A stretch of DNA of 64,000 nucleotides from Chloroflexota bacterium. Its GTDB lineage: Bacteria > Chloroflexota > JAJPGV01. The translations under genes and the position numbers were made by a program. The first letter of the stretch is position 1, and each line of letters starts with the position of its first letter. Location of the stretch: assembly GCA_021325635.1 (NCBI GenBank), contig JAJPGV010000035.1, positions 1-64,000 of the forward strand, read 5' to 3'. The notes under the pieces are model-generated. The model ran no database searches. It saw only the letters and a list, made by a program, of their open reading frames with translations, and was not told where the DNA came from. This document shows positions 1 through 7,364 of this stretch, piece after piece.

Positions 1-91
1 CGATCGCCAGCAGGTAGCGTCTCAGCCGATCGGCCTTCGCGGCCTGCGAATTGGGCGCCGCGGTTAATCCGGCTCTCGAGACCTGGATCAC
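1..91 (-). CDS. Possible N-terminal fragment of an unknown protein, cut by the window edge
   Basis: A GTG at 91-89 opens a frame that runs without a stop off the left edge of the window, giving about 30 residues. The visible part is polar and basic near its end, with an AAKADRLRRYLL stretch. I do not recognise a family and no ribosome-binding site is obvious. It lies on the same strand as the signal peptidase genes and 191 bp downstream of them, so it could be the next gene of that cluster. The gap 92-282 holds nothing else I can support. Confidence 0.25.
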   Translation of the reverse strand, partial: MIQVSRAGLTAAPNSQAAKADRLRRYLLAI

Positions 92-282
92 GGTCGCGCC
101 TCGAAGCGGGCCAGATGCGCAGGCCACGACTGCCTTTGCCCTTGCTTCGCCACACCCGCTCTATGTGTGCGGGAAATGGCGAGAGACCGACCAAGCGTGT
201 CCGCCAGTTGGGTATGCGCAGCTAGGAGATCTGGCGAGCCAAGCCCGCTCTCGCTCCTCACACCAAGATCTCCCACCACCAT

Positions 283-927
283 CTAGCGCCTCAACGGAAT
301 CTGCTGCGCGGAATCGGCGAACGAGGATAACCGGCTGTCAGAGCCAATCGACGACCGGCTCGAGGCCGGGGCGGCATTTGCCCCAGCCTCGTCCTCGCGG
401 CGTGAGACCTCGATGCGCTGTCGCCACACGTGCGCCAGCCACATGATGGCCAGCACCAGCGATGGCATGATGATCAGCCCGAATCTGCCCAGCGGGCTGC
501 GGACGGCCTCATGCAGATAGCCCAGCCCGGGGATGGCGAGCACCACCTTCCCAGCCGGATTGACCAGGTAGTTGACAGTCCAGCTGTCGGCCACGGGGTT
601 TGCGTCGCCACGGGTGACGAACGTCGGCTGATCGTCGCTGCCGAACCGCTCCACAACACGATGAGTGATCGTCTCCCCTACGTCTGACCGGTTATAGGTG
701 ATGACGTCGCCGACCTGGATCGCGCCGGGCGGCACCGCTTTGGCAAATACCACCGATCCCGTCGGAATGGCAGGCGCCATGCTGCCGCTCAGCACAATGT
801 AGGGCTGGTAGTGGAGCAGCGGCGGCAGCACCGCCGTAGCCAACATGAGCACCGCGGCCACGAACAGCACCGCGTAGCTAGCAACCTTGACAACGACGCC
901 GAGCAGCCGGCCGGCGCCCCTCGTCAC
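283..927 (-). CDS. SipW-type (ER-type) signal peptidase I, paralogue 4
   Basis: A 214-residue membrane-bound serine protease predicted to cleave signal peptides of TasA-like substrates outside the membrane. An N-terminal transmembrane segment (about residues 14-38) is followed by the catalytic core: SGSM with nucleophile Ser49, THR with His89, and GDAN with Asp108. Ser and His in place of a Ser/Lys dyad is the ER/archaeal/SipW type. A second hydrophobic segment lies near residues 150-175, then a charged, Ser-rich tail. The GTG start at 927 overlaps the TGA of the upstream peptidase gene (GTGA), which indicates translational coupling and rules out the longer upstream frame. It is the last recognised gene of the fibre cluster. 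Family and catalytic residues are clear; the substrate is inferred from the neighbouring TasA-like genes. Confidence 0.88.
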   Translation of the reverse strand: MTRGAGRLLGVVVKVASYAVLFVAAVLMLATAVLPPLLHYQPYIVLSGSMAPAIPTGSVVFAKAVPPGAIQVGDVITYNRSDVGETITHRVVERFGSDDQPTFVTRGDANPVADSWTVNYLVNPAGKVVLAIPGLGYLHEAVRSPLGRFGLIIMPSLVLAIMWLAHVWRQRIEVSRREDEAGANAAPASSRSSIGSDSRLSSFADSAQQIPLRR

Positions 928-1928
928 ACCGGCACCCCGGTTAGCTGAGACGAGCCTCGACGCCACAGCAGCGGAAGCAACATTCGGAGGAACAGGCCGG
1001 CCACCGCTAGGACAATCACGACGCGCACGAGCGGGGAATTGCTGTAGGCCAGCACGTAGCCCAGGTACGGGATCGCCAAGACGATCTTCCCGGCCGGACC
1101 CGTGTAATAGAAGTTCCACGGATCCGGCAGCTGATTGGCGTCGCCCTTGGTCTTGAACAGCACCCCCTCGCCGTCCCTCGACACCTCGTAGACTCGGTGC
1201 GTCACGGTAGCGTAAGGAGGCTCGGCCGAGGTGACAGTGATGACGTCGCCGACGACGACCGTCTCCGGCGCCACAGGCAGCGCCACCACCACGGAGCCGG
1301 TCTTGATGGCTGGCTCCATGCTGCCGCTGAGGACCGTGAGCGTGGTGTACACGCCCAGGCGAGGCAGAATCGACAGCAGCAGGAACGTCAAGGTCACGAC
1401 GCCGATAGCCAGCCCCGCGACGGTGCGGGTGGCCAGCCAGCCCAGCAGCCGCAGCGTTCCCTTAATCGCGGACGCTCTCAACACCGACAGCGTTACCGGC
1501 GTCAGCTCGAGACCGCCCAATGGCTCGGCAAGGTTGGCGATTGTCGCGGCACTTGAAGCCGGCCGAAGGGTGGCCGCGAATGTCCGGGCGGTTGGACCGG
1601 AAAGCGCCTTGCGCTCGTCAGCTGAGAGGTGAGAAGCGTGCGCTTCGATCACGGTGCGCCAATCGGGATAGCAGAATACTGGCTTGCTCTCAGTGACGTC
1701 GAGCTGAACGTCGTCGCCCAGCTGCACACGCAAGCCAGCGTCGGGGGTGAGAGCGGCAACCGATCTGGGCAGCCTGACGCGTTGGCGAGGCCACACATCC
1801 CGCGAAGGGCCGTAGCCATCAGACGCTCGGGGATGGAGGAACAGCGAGGGCTCCTGCTGGGCCGTCATGCCCATGAGCTTGAGGAGGTCGCGAGTGTCGG
1901 GGGCGAGCGCCTGAGGAGCTTCAGTCAT
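924..1928 (-). CDS. SipW-type signal peptidase I with a long N-terminal extension, paralogue 3
   Basis: A 334-residue protein. The C-terminal half is a SipW-like peptidase: a membrane segment at about 168-190, then SGSM (Ser203), THR (His244) and GDAN (Asp263), and a C-terminal membrane segment. Unlike its three paralogues it carries about 150 extra soluble residues at the N terminus, which I do not recognise (one Cys, the rest mostly polar). The ATG at 1928 is preferred because a GAGG lies just upstream and because the longer frame would begin inside the oligo-T end of a terminator (1951-1986). Its stop overlaps the GTG of the next peptidase gene. The extension would sit before the first membrane segment, so it is probably cytoplasmic, and may recruit a partner or regulator. 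That role is inference. Confidence 0.87.
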   Translation of the reverse strand: MTEAPQALAPDTRDLLKLMGMTAQQEPSLFLHPRASDGYGPSRDVWPRQRVRLPRSVAALTPDAGLRVQLGDDVQLDVTESKPVFCYPDWRTVIEAHASHLSADERKALSGPTARTFAATLRPASSAATIANLAEPLGGLELTPVTLSVLRASAIKGTLRLLGWLATRTVAGLAIGVVTLTFLLLSILPRLGVYTTLTVLSGSMEPAIKTGSVVVALPVAPETVVVGDVITVTSAEPPYATVTHRVYEVSRDGEGVLFKTKGDANQLPDPWNFYYTGPAGKIVLAIPYLGYVLAYSNSPLVRVVIVLAVAGLFLRMLLPLLWRRGSSQLTGVPV

Positions 1929-1950
1929 GCCCGCGCCTCGCGCAGGGCGC

Positions 1951-1986
1951 AAAAACGCCAGCCCGGAAAGGCGCTTCCGGCTGGCG
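1951..1986 (-). terminator. Intrinsic terminator between two signal peptidase genes
   Basis: On the minus strand an inverted repeat (arms 1975-1986 and 1956-1968, about 12 bp with one bulged base and a 6-nt loop) is followed directly by five T residues (plus-strand A run 1951-1955). It lies after the 2046-2735 peptidase gene and just before the start of the extended peptidase, so it would end or attenuate transcription between paralogues 2 and 3. Confidence 0.75.
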
Positions 1987-2045
1987 CGACCAAGCCCCCT
2001 CGTGGGCGCCGGCCCGGAGTCAGTGATGTTTGTGGCGCCATCGAC

Positions 2046-2735
2046 CTATCGCCTCAACGGCAGGGTTCGAACTGATTCCGGCCCGGATGGCGGGTCGGCG
2101 TAGGGCGGAGCAACCGATCTGGCAGGGCTGCTCGCGTCGGACGCCGGAGTCATGGCTTGAGGCAGCTCGCTTTCCTTCCTCCGCGAATTGAACCGCGCGC
2201 GCCACTGCTGACCCAGGTACATGAGCGTCAAGACCACCACCGGCACGACCAGCAGCACGATTCGTCCTATCGGACTCCCCAGCTCGGCGTACAGATACCC
2301 GACGTAGGGCACCGAAAGCACGACTTTGCCTGCCTGCGTCCCGGGTGCGAATTGGACCGACCATACGTCACGTTCGGGATTGGCATCGCCCTTGGTGACG
2401 AAGTTGGGGCTGGACTCATCTCCCCCCTTGTCGATGATGCGGTGAGTAACTGTTTCCGGCACGTCGGATCGGTTGTACGTGATGACGTCGCCAACCTTCA
2501 GCTGGGAGGGCTGGACCGCAACGTCGAACACCACCGCGCCGGTCGGGATCGAGGGCGCCATGCTACCGCTCAGCACGATGTAAGGCTTGTAGTTGACGAC
2601 CTGAGGCAGCAGCGACATGCTGGCAAGCAGGGCCACGGCAAAGCCGGCAATCACGTAGGTGATCAGCCGCACACCCACTTGCAGAATTCGGTCAGCGCGC
2701 ATGTTCGTCATTTCCAGGGAGTGGATGCCTGCCAT
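2046..2735 (-). CDS. SipW-type signal peptidase I, paralogue 2
   Basis: A 229-residue ER-type signal peptidase. It has a membrane segment at about 22-45, then SGSM (Ser58), THR (His98) and GDAN (Asp117), a second hydrophobic stretch near 155-178, and a Pro/Ser-rich C-terminal tail. ATGs at 2735, 2711 and 2702 are in frame; the last would give the same Ser spacing as paralogues 1 and 4. It is separated by 81 bp from paralogue 1 upstream and followed by an intrinsic terminator. The tail ends TLPLRR, and paralogues 1 and 4 end in similar basic PLRR motifs, which supports recent duplication. Confidence 0.88.
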   Translation of the reverse strand: MAGIHSLEMTNMRADRILQVGVRLITYVIAGFAVALLASMSLLPQVVNYKPYIVLSGSMAPSIPTGAVVFDVAVQPSQLKVGDVITYNRSDVPETVTHRIIDKGGDESSPNFVTKGDANPERDVWSVQFAPGTQAGKVVLSVPYVGYLYAELGSPIGRIVLLVVPVVVLTLMYLGQQWRARFNSRRKESELPQAMTPASDASSPARSVAPPYADPPSGPESVRTLPLRR

Positions 2736-2816
2736 CCATGGGGGCAGGTTGCACTGCTGGACCTTGACAGAGTATCACTCGCCGGCTGCTGCATGGCCTT
2801 TATTGGCTAGCCTTCG

Positions 2817-3461
2817 CTACTGCCGCCGCAAGGGCTGCGTCTGCTTGCCATTTGGCGGCTGGGAGCCCGTGGCAGAACGCGCCGCCGCAATCGTGGCTGG
2901 CCTGGCGTTGGGCTGCGTCTCGTCTGCCGTCCTAGGCGCCGCCGGCCGGTCGCTGGGACGCCAGATCTGCAGCAGCCACAGCGCCAACAGCACACTGACC
3001 GGAATGATGACCAGGAACAGGTGTCCCTGCCGCGTGCCCAAGGCGTGGTACAGGTACCCGACAAACGGGACCGACAGCACGACCTTGCCGGCCGTGGCAC
3101 CGAACTGCACCGTCCACGGATCGTTCACCGCGTTGGCATCCCCTCTCGTCGAAAAGGAGGGCGTGGCCCCATCCTCGGAGACGGCGACGATGCGATGAGT
3201 GATGGTTTCCGCGATATCCGAGCGGTTGTAGGTGATGACGTCGCCGACCTTCAAGGTCGTGGGGTCCACCGGCACGGCCACGACCACCGCTCCCGTAGGG
3301 ATGGCCGGTGACATGCTGCCGCTGAGCACGATGTAGGTCCGGTATCCGGCCACAGATGGGAGCAGTGTCAACCCCAGGATGAGGATCGCGGCCACACAGC
3401 CCAGCACCAGGGTCAGGCCTTTGACCACCAGCTCTATCCGGCCGGAGGCGGTTGGCTTCAC
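2817..3461 (-). CDS. SipW-type signal peptidase I, paralogue 1
   Basis: A 214-residue ER-type signal peptidase. Its catalytic Ser49 (SGSM), His89 (THR) and Asp108 (GDAN) occupy exactly the same positions as in paralogue 4. Membrane segments lie near 11-34 and 148-172. The GTG start at 3461 is chosen because a strong purine-rich ribosome-binding site (GGTGGAGGTGG) lies a few bases upstream; the longer frame would overlap the preceding subunit gene by almost 400 bp. Its start is 15 bp after the stop of a TasA-like gene (3476-4384), the arrangement of a SipW-TasA operon. The last residues are PLRRQ. The substrate is inferred to be one or more of the four TasA-like proteins. Confidence 0.9.
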   Translation of the reverse strand: MKPTASGRIELVVKGLTLVLGCVAAILILGLTLLPSVAGYRTYIVLSGSMSPAIPTGAVVVAVPVDPTTLKVGDVITYNRSDIAETITHRIVAVSEDGATPSFSTRGDANAVNDPWTVQFGATAGKVVLSVPFVGYLYHALGTRQGHLFLVIIPVSVLLALWLLQIWRPSDRPAAPRTADETQPNARPATIAAARSATGSQPPNGKQTQPLRRQ

Positions 3462-3475
3462 CAATCCACCTCCAC

Positions 3476-4384
3476 CTAGTGAGCGGACCCGGCCAGCTGA
3501 CTCGCCGTCCAGGTGTAGGTCAGATTGGAGTTGGTGATGTTGGCCTTGGTGCTGTCCGAGGTAGCCGGCAAATACACCAGCATCGTCAGGCTGTCGGTTT
3601 TGCCAATGCCCAGAGAATTGACCCCGGCCACGGTCGGGGTTCCGGACGACGCCACGATGGAGACACTGCTCAACCCATCCAGCCCGGTAGAGCCGTTGCC
3701 CCCATAGCACGACGTGGCCCCCGAGCCCACCTTGACCCCATTGTCGGTCACACCTGACGTCGTAAACGTAATCGTGCCTACCGGGAGTCCGTTCGTCAGC
3801 ACCGGGGGCGTGCCCAGGTAATGTTGCGGTGTGAAGGAGGTCGTACCTCCGCACGAGCCGTACACCAGCTGCAGCTTCCCGGTGGCGTCGGTGGTCGTGC
3901 AGTCTTCATCCACGGTCCCCGCGGAGTTCGTGCACTCGAACACCAGCAGCCCCAGGCCCACTGTGCTGGACGCGGACCCAACGGCCCCGGATCCCGTATT
4001 GGTCAAGCCGTTCGACCCTCCGGCGTCGGCAATGCCCAGCGCAACCGTGACCGTCGCCGTGCTCGAGGTTTGGTTGGTGAGCTTCACGGTGCCGAACTGC
4101 TGCTCGCCGGGAATCATCGAAGTAAACGTCCCCACCGCCGTGCTGCATCCCGTGCCCGAAGCCGTGCCGCCGAGGGTCGACGTGCAGAGATTGACGCCAA
4201 TCGCATCCTGGAAGTTGATCCCCGCGGTACTGAACGTGTTGGACCCGCTGCTTGTTATCGCGCTGAACGAGGCGAAGGTGCCACCCCCGACGATCGCGCC
4301 GGCCACGCCCAGTGCCAGCAGGCTGAGCATCAGATTGCGGACGGCTATCCGCGGCACGGCTTGAACGCGGCCCGGATGGCTCAC
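3476..4384 (-). CDS. TasA/camelysin-like secreted protein, subunit 4 (divergent copy)
   Basis: A 302-residue secreted protein of the SipW-dependent TasA/CalY type. A basic start is followed by an RNLM-SLL-LG-AG signal segment (residues 16-30) and then TFASFSAITSS, the motif found just after the cleavage region in TasA-like proteins. The mature part is rich in Gly, Thr, Ser and Val, has several Cys residues, and ends with a strand-rich module closing in YTWTASQLAGSAH. It is the most divergent of the four copies: its middle lacks the CTGTPTMGSSGF block of the others. The GTG start at 4384 has only a weak ribosome-binding site. It is immediately upstream of signal peptidase paralogue 1. Function as a fibre or matrix subunit is inferred from the family. 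Confidence 0.8.
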   Translation of the reverse strand: MSHPGRVQAVPRIAVRNLMLSLLALGVAGAIVGGGTFASFSAITSSGSNTFSTAGINFQDAIGVNLCTSTLGGTASGTGCSTAVGTFTSMIPGEQQFGTVKLTNQTSSTATVTVALGIADAGGSNGLTNTGSGAVGSASSTVGLGLLVFECTNSAGTVDEDCTTTDATGKLQLVYGSCGGTTSFTPQHYLGTPPVLTNGLPVGTITFTTSGVTDNGVKVGSGATSCYGGNGSTGLDGLSSVSIVASSGTPTVAGVNSLGIGKTDSLTMLVYLPATSDSTKANITNSNLTYTWTASQLAGSAH

Positions 4385-4459
4385 CCGATCACCATAACTG
4401 CTGCTTCACCATCGGCCAACAAGGCCGGTACCTTCCTACGAGCTTGGGCGCGCTTCCCG

Positions 4460-5350
4460 CTAGTGAGCGCTACCCACACCCGTGGCAGTCCAGGCAAACG
4501 TGAGGGTCGTGGTGTTGGTGCCCGCCGAAGATTGATTGTTGCCGGCCTGTCCCGGGAGGTACATCACCGCGGCGTAGTCGTCGGAATGCCCCTGAGCTAT
4601 GCCGAGCGCCGGCGTGCCGGTTGAGCCAGGCTGAGGAATCGCGTCGAAACCCGTAATCGACACGCTGCTCACCGAATTCAAGGCCGTTGCAGAGTTGCCG
4701 GGCGTGCAGGCAACTCCACCGACCACGATGTTCGCGTCGGCCGTATCAGCGCTGGCCACCTGCGAGCTTCCGAAACCGCTCGAACCCATGGTGGGCGTCC
4801 CCGTGCAGGTTCCGTACAGCGGGTAGAGCTGCCCGGCATTGGTGTTGCACGGGCTTGGCTGATCGAAATTGCCCGCGCCAATGCAGCGGAAGAGCAGCAG
4901 CCCTAGCCCCGCCGACGACCCCGAAGGGGCGTTCGCCGCGATGCTATTCGACGAGCTGGACGAGATGCTCAAGGCGAGCTGCACGGGCCCGTTGCTGTTG
5001 GTGGTGTTAGTTACGGTCAGCGTCCCGACGGCACTGTCCCCGGCAATCATGTTGCTAAGCGAAATCAGCGCGTTGCAGGTTGCCGGACTCGTGCCGTTGC
5101 TGTCCGCTGTGCAGACCGTGCCCCCATTGGGAACGTTGGTGAATTCGATGAGACCGGTGCTGAAGGTGTTGCCGCCGTTGGTTGTGACAGCATTGAACTG
5201 CGCGAACGTGCTCAAGGCGATCACGGTGCCCGCGGTACCCAGCAGCAGCAGGCTGATCATCAGGTTGCGAAGGCTGTCCAGCCGCGGGGCTAATGAACCA
5301 CTCTCTGAGCTTTTCATCGCTTTCATCACTCGCTCACTATTTGCGCCCAT
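4460..5350 (-). CDS. TasA/camelysin-like secreted protein, subunit 3
   Basis: A 296-residue protein with a longer polar N terminus than its siblings. The RNLM-SLLLLGTAG signal segment (about 28-41) is followed by TFAQFNAVTTN and NTFSTG, identical in kind to subunits 1 and 2. Paired Cys residues flank the middle (SPCN, YGTCTGTP, GVACTP), so disulfides are likely in the exported protein. The C terminus is a Thr-rich beta region ending FAWTATGVGSAH. The ATG at 5350 directly abuts the TAG of the upstream subunit gene; ATGs at codons 9 and 12 are alternatives. A secreted, polymerising surface subunit is the family-based expectation. Confidence 0.82.
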   Translation of the reverse strand: MGANSERVMKAMKSSESGSLAPRLDSLRNLMISLLLLGTAGTVIALSTFAQFNAVTTNGGNTFSTGLIEFTNVPNGGTVCTADSNGTSPATCNALISLSNMIAGDSAVGTLTVTNTTNSNGPVQLALSISSSSSNSIAANAPSGSSAGLGLLLFRCIGAGNFDQPSPCNTNAGQLYPLYGTCTGTPTMGSSGFGSSQVASADTADANIVVGGVACTPGNSATALNSVSSVSITGFDAIPQPGSTGTPALGIAQGHSDDYAAVMYLPGQAGNNQSSAGTNTTTLTFAWTATGVGSAH

Positions 5351-6196
5351 CTAATGGGTACTGCCGATTCCGGCAGCCGTCCAGTTGAAGGTAAGGGTGG
5401 CCGTGTTGGTACCGGCGGATGACTGCGTATTGCCGGCGATGCCGGGCAAATACACGATGCCCGCGTAGAAATCGGAATGGCCTGCCGAGATCCCAAGCGC
5501 GGGCGTTCCCGTCGAGCCGGGCGAAGGGACGGCGTCGAACCCGGTAAGGGACAGGTTGCTGATCGCGTTGAGCGCTGTGGCAGTCGGGGTGCAGGTGACA
5601 CCGCCGACCACGATGTTCTGATCGGTCGTGTTCGCGCTGGCCACCTGCGTCGTGTTGAATCCACTGGAGCCCATCGTGGGCGTGCCGGTGCAGCTGCCGT
5701 ACAGCGGATAGAGCTGCCCGCTGCTGGTATTGCACGTGACTGGCGAGTTGTAGCTTCCGCCCGGACTTGCTCCCACACAGCGGAAGAGAAGCATTCCCAG
5801 TCCGGCTGAGGCGGAGGCCGTGGGGACGTTGGCCACGATCGAATTGCTGGTGCTCGACGAGACGCTCAGGCTCAGCTGCACGGGTCCGTTGCTGCTGCTG
5901 GTGTTCGACACCGTCAGCGTGCCGACCTTGCTGTCACCCGCGACCATGTTGGATAGCGTGAGGAGGCTCGAGCAGGTGGCCGGTGAGTTATTGGCTCCGC
6001 CGCCACTGCTCTGCGAAGTGCACGCCGCCCCACCATTGGCGGTATTGGTCACCTGGATGAAGCCCGTGCTGAAGGTGTTGCTGGGATTCGTCGTCACCGC
6101 GTTGAACTGGGCAAACGTACCGAAGCTGCCGGCCGCGCCGGCCACGCCGAGCGCCAGCAGCGTGAGCATGAAGTTACGAATGGTCTCGCGAGTCAA
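5351..6196 (-). CDS. TasA/camelysin-like secreted protein, subunit 2
   Basis: A 281-residue secreted protein. Residues 6-20 (IRNFMLTLLALGVAG) form the short export segment, followed by TFAQFNAVTTN and NTFSTGF. The mature region has Cys residues at equivalent places to subunits 1 and 3 (CTSQ, ATCS, RCVG, VTCN, GSCTGTP, VTCTP) and a C-terminal strand-rich module ending FNWTAAGIGSTH. The start is TTG at 6196 with GAGGGAG about 8 bases upstream. It is close in sequence to subunits 1 and 3, so the three are tandem duplicates. The 172-bp gap before it (6197-6368) contains short GC-rich inverted repeats but no convincing promoter or terminator. Confidence 0.82.
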   Translation of the reverse strand: MTRETIRNFMLTLLALGVAGAAGSFGTFAQFNAVTTNPSNTFSTGFIQVTNTANGGAACTSQSSGGGANNSPATCSSLLTLSNMVAGDSKVGTLTVSNTSSSNGPVQLSLSVSSSTSNSIVANVPTASASAGLGMLLFRCVGASPGGSYNSPVTCNTSSGQLYPLYGSCTGTPTMGSSGFNTTQVASANTTDQNIVVGGVTCTPTATALNAISNLSLTGFDAVPSPGSTGTPALGISAGHSDFYAGIVYLPGIAGNTQSSAGTNTATLTFNWTAAGIGSTH

Positions 6197-6368
6197 AGAC
6201 GACTCCCTCGGACGAGACGAACCGCCTCAGCCGGAGTCGACCTACGCGCAGGCACCTGCCTGCGGCCATTGCCTGGCTGGCAAGCTTCACGCCGGAACCG
6301 GCCCGTCCCTGCAATATGCTCGAGGGTCATGACCGGATTCCGGCGTGTTTGCTACTCAGGACCGGTTA

Positions 6369-7205
6369 TCAGTGGGCGCTGCCGATACCCGTGGCTGTCC
6401 AGTTGAAGGTGAGCGTGGCGGTGTTCGTGCCGTTGGACGATTGGGTGTTGCCCGCGGTGCCTGGTAGGTACACCACGCCCGCCATGTTCTCCGAAGTGCC
6501 GGCGTTCATACCCAGGGCAGGCGTGCCGGTGGAGCCGGGTGAAGGCACGGAGTCCGGCCCGTTTATCGAGATTCCAGTCACCGCGTTCAGAGCCGTAGCC
6601 GTCGGGGTGCAGGTCACGCCGCCGATCACGATGTTGGCATCGGCTGAATTGGCGCTCGCCACCTGCGAGCTTCCGAAGCCGGATGCGCCCATGGTCGGCG
6701 TGCCGGTGCAGGTGCCGTAGAGCGGAAAGAGTTTGCCACTGGACGTGTTGCACGAAGCAGGCTGGTTGTAGTTACCGGTTCCAACGCAGCGGAACAGGAG
6801 CAGCGCCGCGCCGGATGAGCTGGTGGCGTTGGGAGTGTTGCTGACGATGGTATTGCTGGTACTGGAAGATAGGCTCAGCGCCAGCTGGACCGGGCCATTG
6901 CTGGTCGAACTGTTCTGGATGGTCAGTGTGCCAACCTTGCTGTCTCCGGCAATCATGTTGGACAGCGTCAAGAACGTCGAACACGTTTGCGGTGAGTTGC
7001 TTGCTCCGCCACCACCGCTGAACGAGTTGCAACCGGTACCGCTATTAACGGTGTTCGTTACTTCGACAAAGCCTGTACTAAAGGTGTTATTCGGGTTTGT
7101 CGTCACCGCGTTGAACTGTGCAAAGGTGCCCAGGCTTACCACGGACCCGGCAACTCCCAGGACCAGCAAGCTGAGCATGAGGTTCCGGATTGTCGATGCT
7201 TGCAT
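6369..7205 (-). CDS. TasA/camelysin-like secreted protein, subunit 1
   Basis: A 278-residue protein, first of the four subunits in transcription order. Residues 6-20 (IRNLMLSLLVLGVAG) are the export segment; TFAQFNAVTTN (27-37) and NTFSTGF follow. Six or more Cys residues and the block YGTCTGTPTMG are shared with subunits 2 and 3, as is the C-terminal LPGTAGNTQSSNGTNT to FNWTATGIGSAH segment. The ATG at 7205 is preferred over the longer frame because the export segment then starts at residue 6, as in subunit 2, and an AGG lies about 7 bases upstream. It has its own promoter candidate at 7294-7323, giving a leader of about 80 nt. Family assignment is good; the fibre role is inferred. Confidence 0.83.
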   Translation of the reverse strand: MQASTIRNLMLSLLVLGVAGSVVSLGTFAQFNAVTTNPNNTFSTGFVEVTNTVNSGTGCNSFSGGGGASNSPQTCSTFLTLSNMIAGDSKVGTLTIQNSSTSNGPVQLALSLSSSTSNTIVSNTPNATSSSGAALLLFRCVGTGNYNQPASCNTSSGKLFPLYGTCTGTPTMGASGFGSSQVASANSADANIVIGGVTCTPTATALNAVTGISINGPDSVPSPGSTGTPALGMNAGTSENMAGVVYLPGTAGNTQSSNGTNTATLTFNWTATGIGSAH

Positions 7206-7293
7206 CTTTGACCTGCTTCTTCTCCCTACTTCCACCAGCCAAATACGACGAACAAGCCGCGCCGGTTGGCGGTGCCACCTTACATTCCTGCGG

Positions 7294-7323
7294 ACTATAC
7301 ATGTGAGCAAAACCCTCGCGCAA
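7294..7323 (-). promoter_or_regulatory. Sigma-70-type promoter for the TasA-like subunit genes
   Basis: On the minus strand, TTGCGC (7323-7318), an 18-bp spacer and TATAGT (7299-7294) lie in the gap after the Wzy/TPR gene. Transcription would begin near 7287, about 80 nt before subunit 1, so the subunits can be expressed more strongly than the upstream membrane genes. Confidence 0.55.
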
Positions 7324-7364
7324 CAAGCGTCATACAGCCTAGCCCATTTGGGTGCAAAGCGGTA

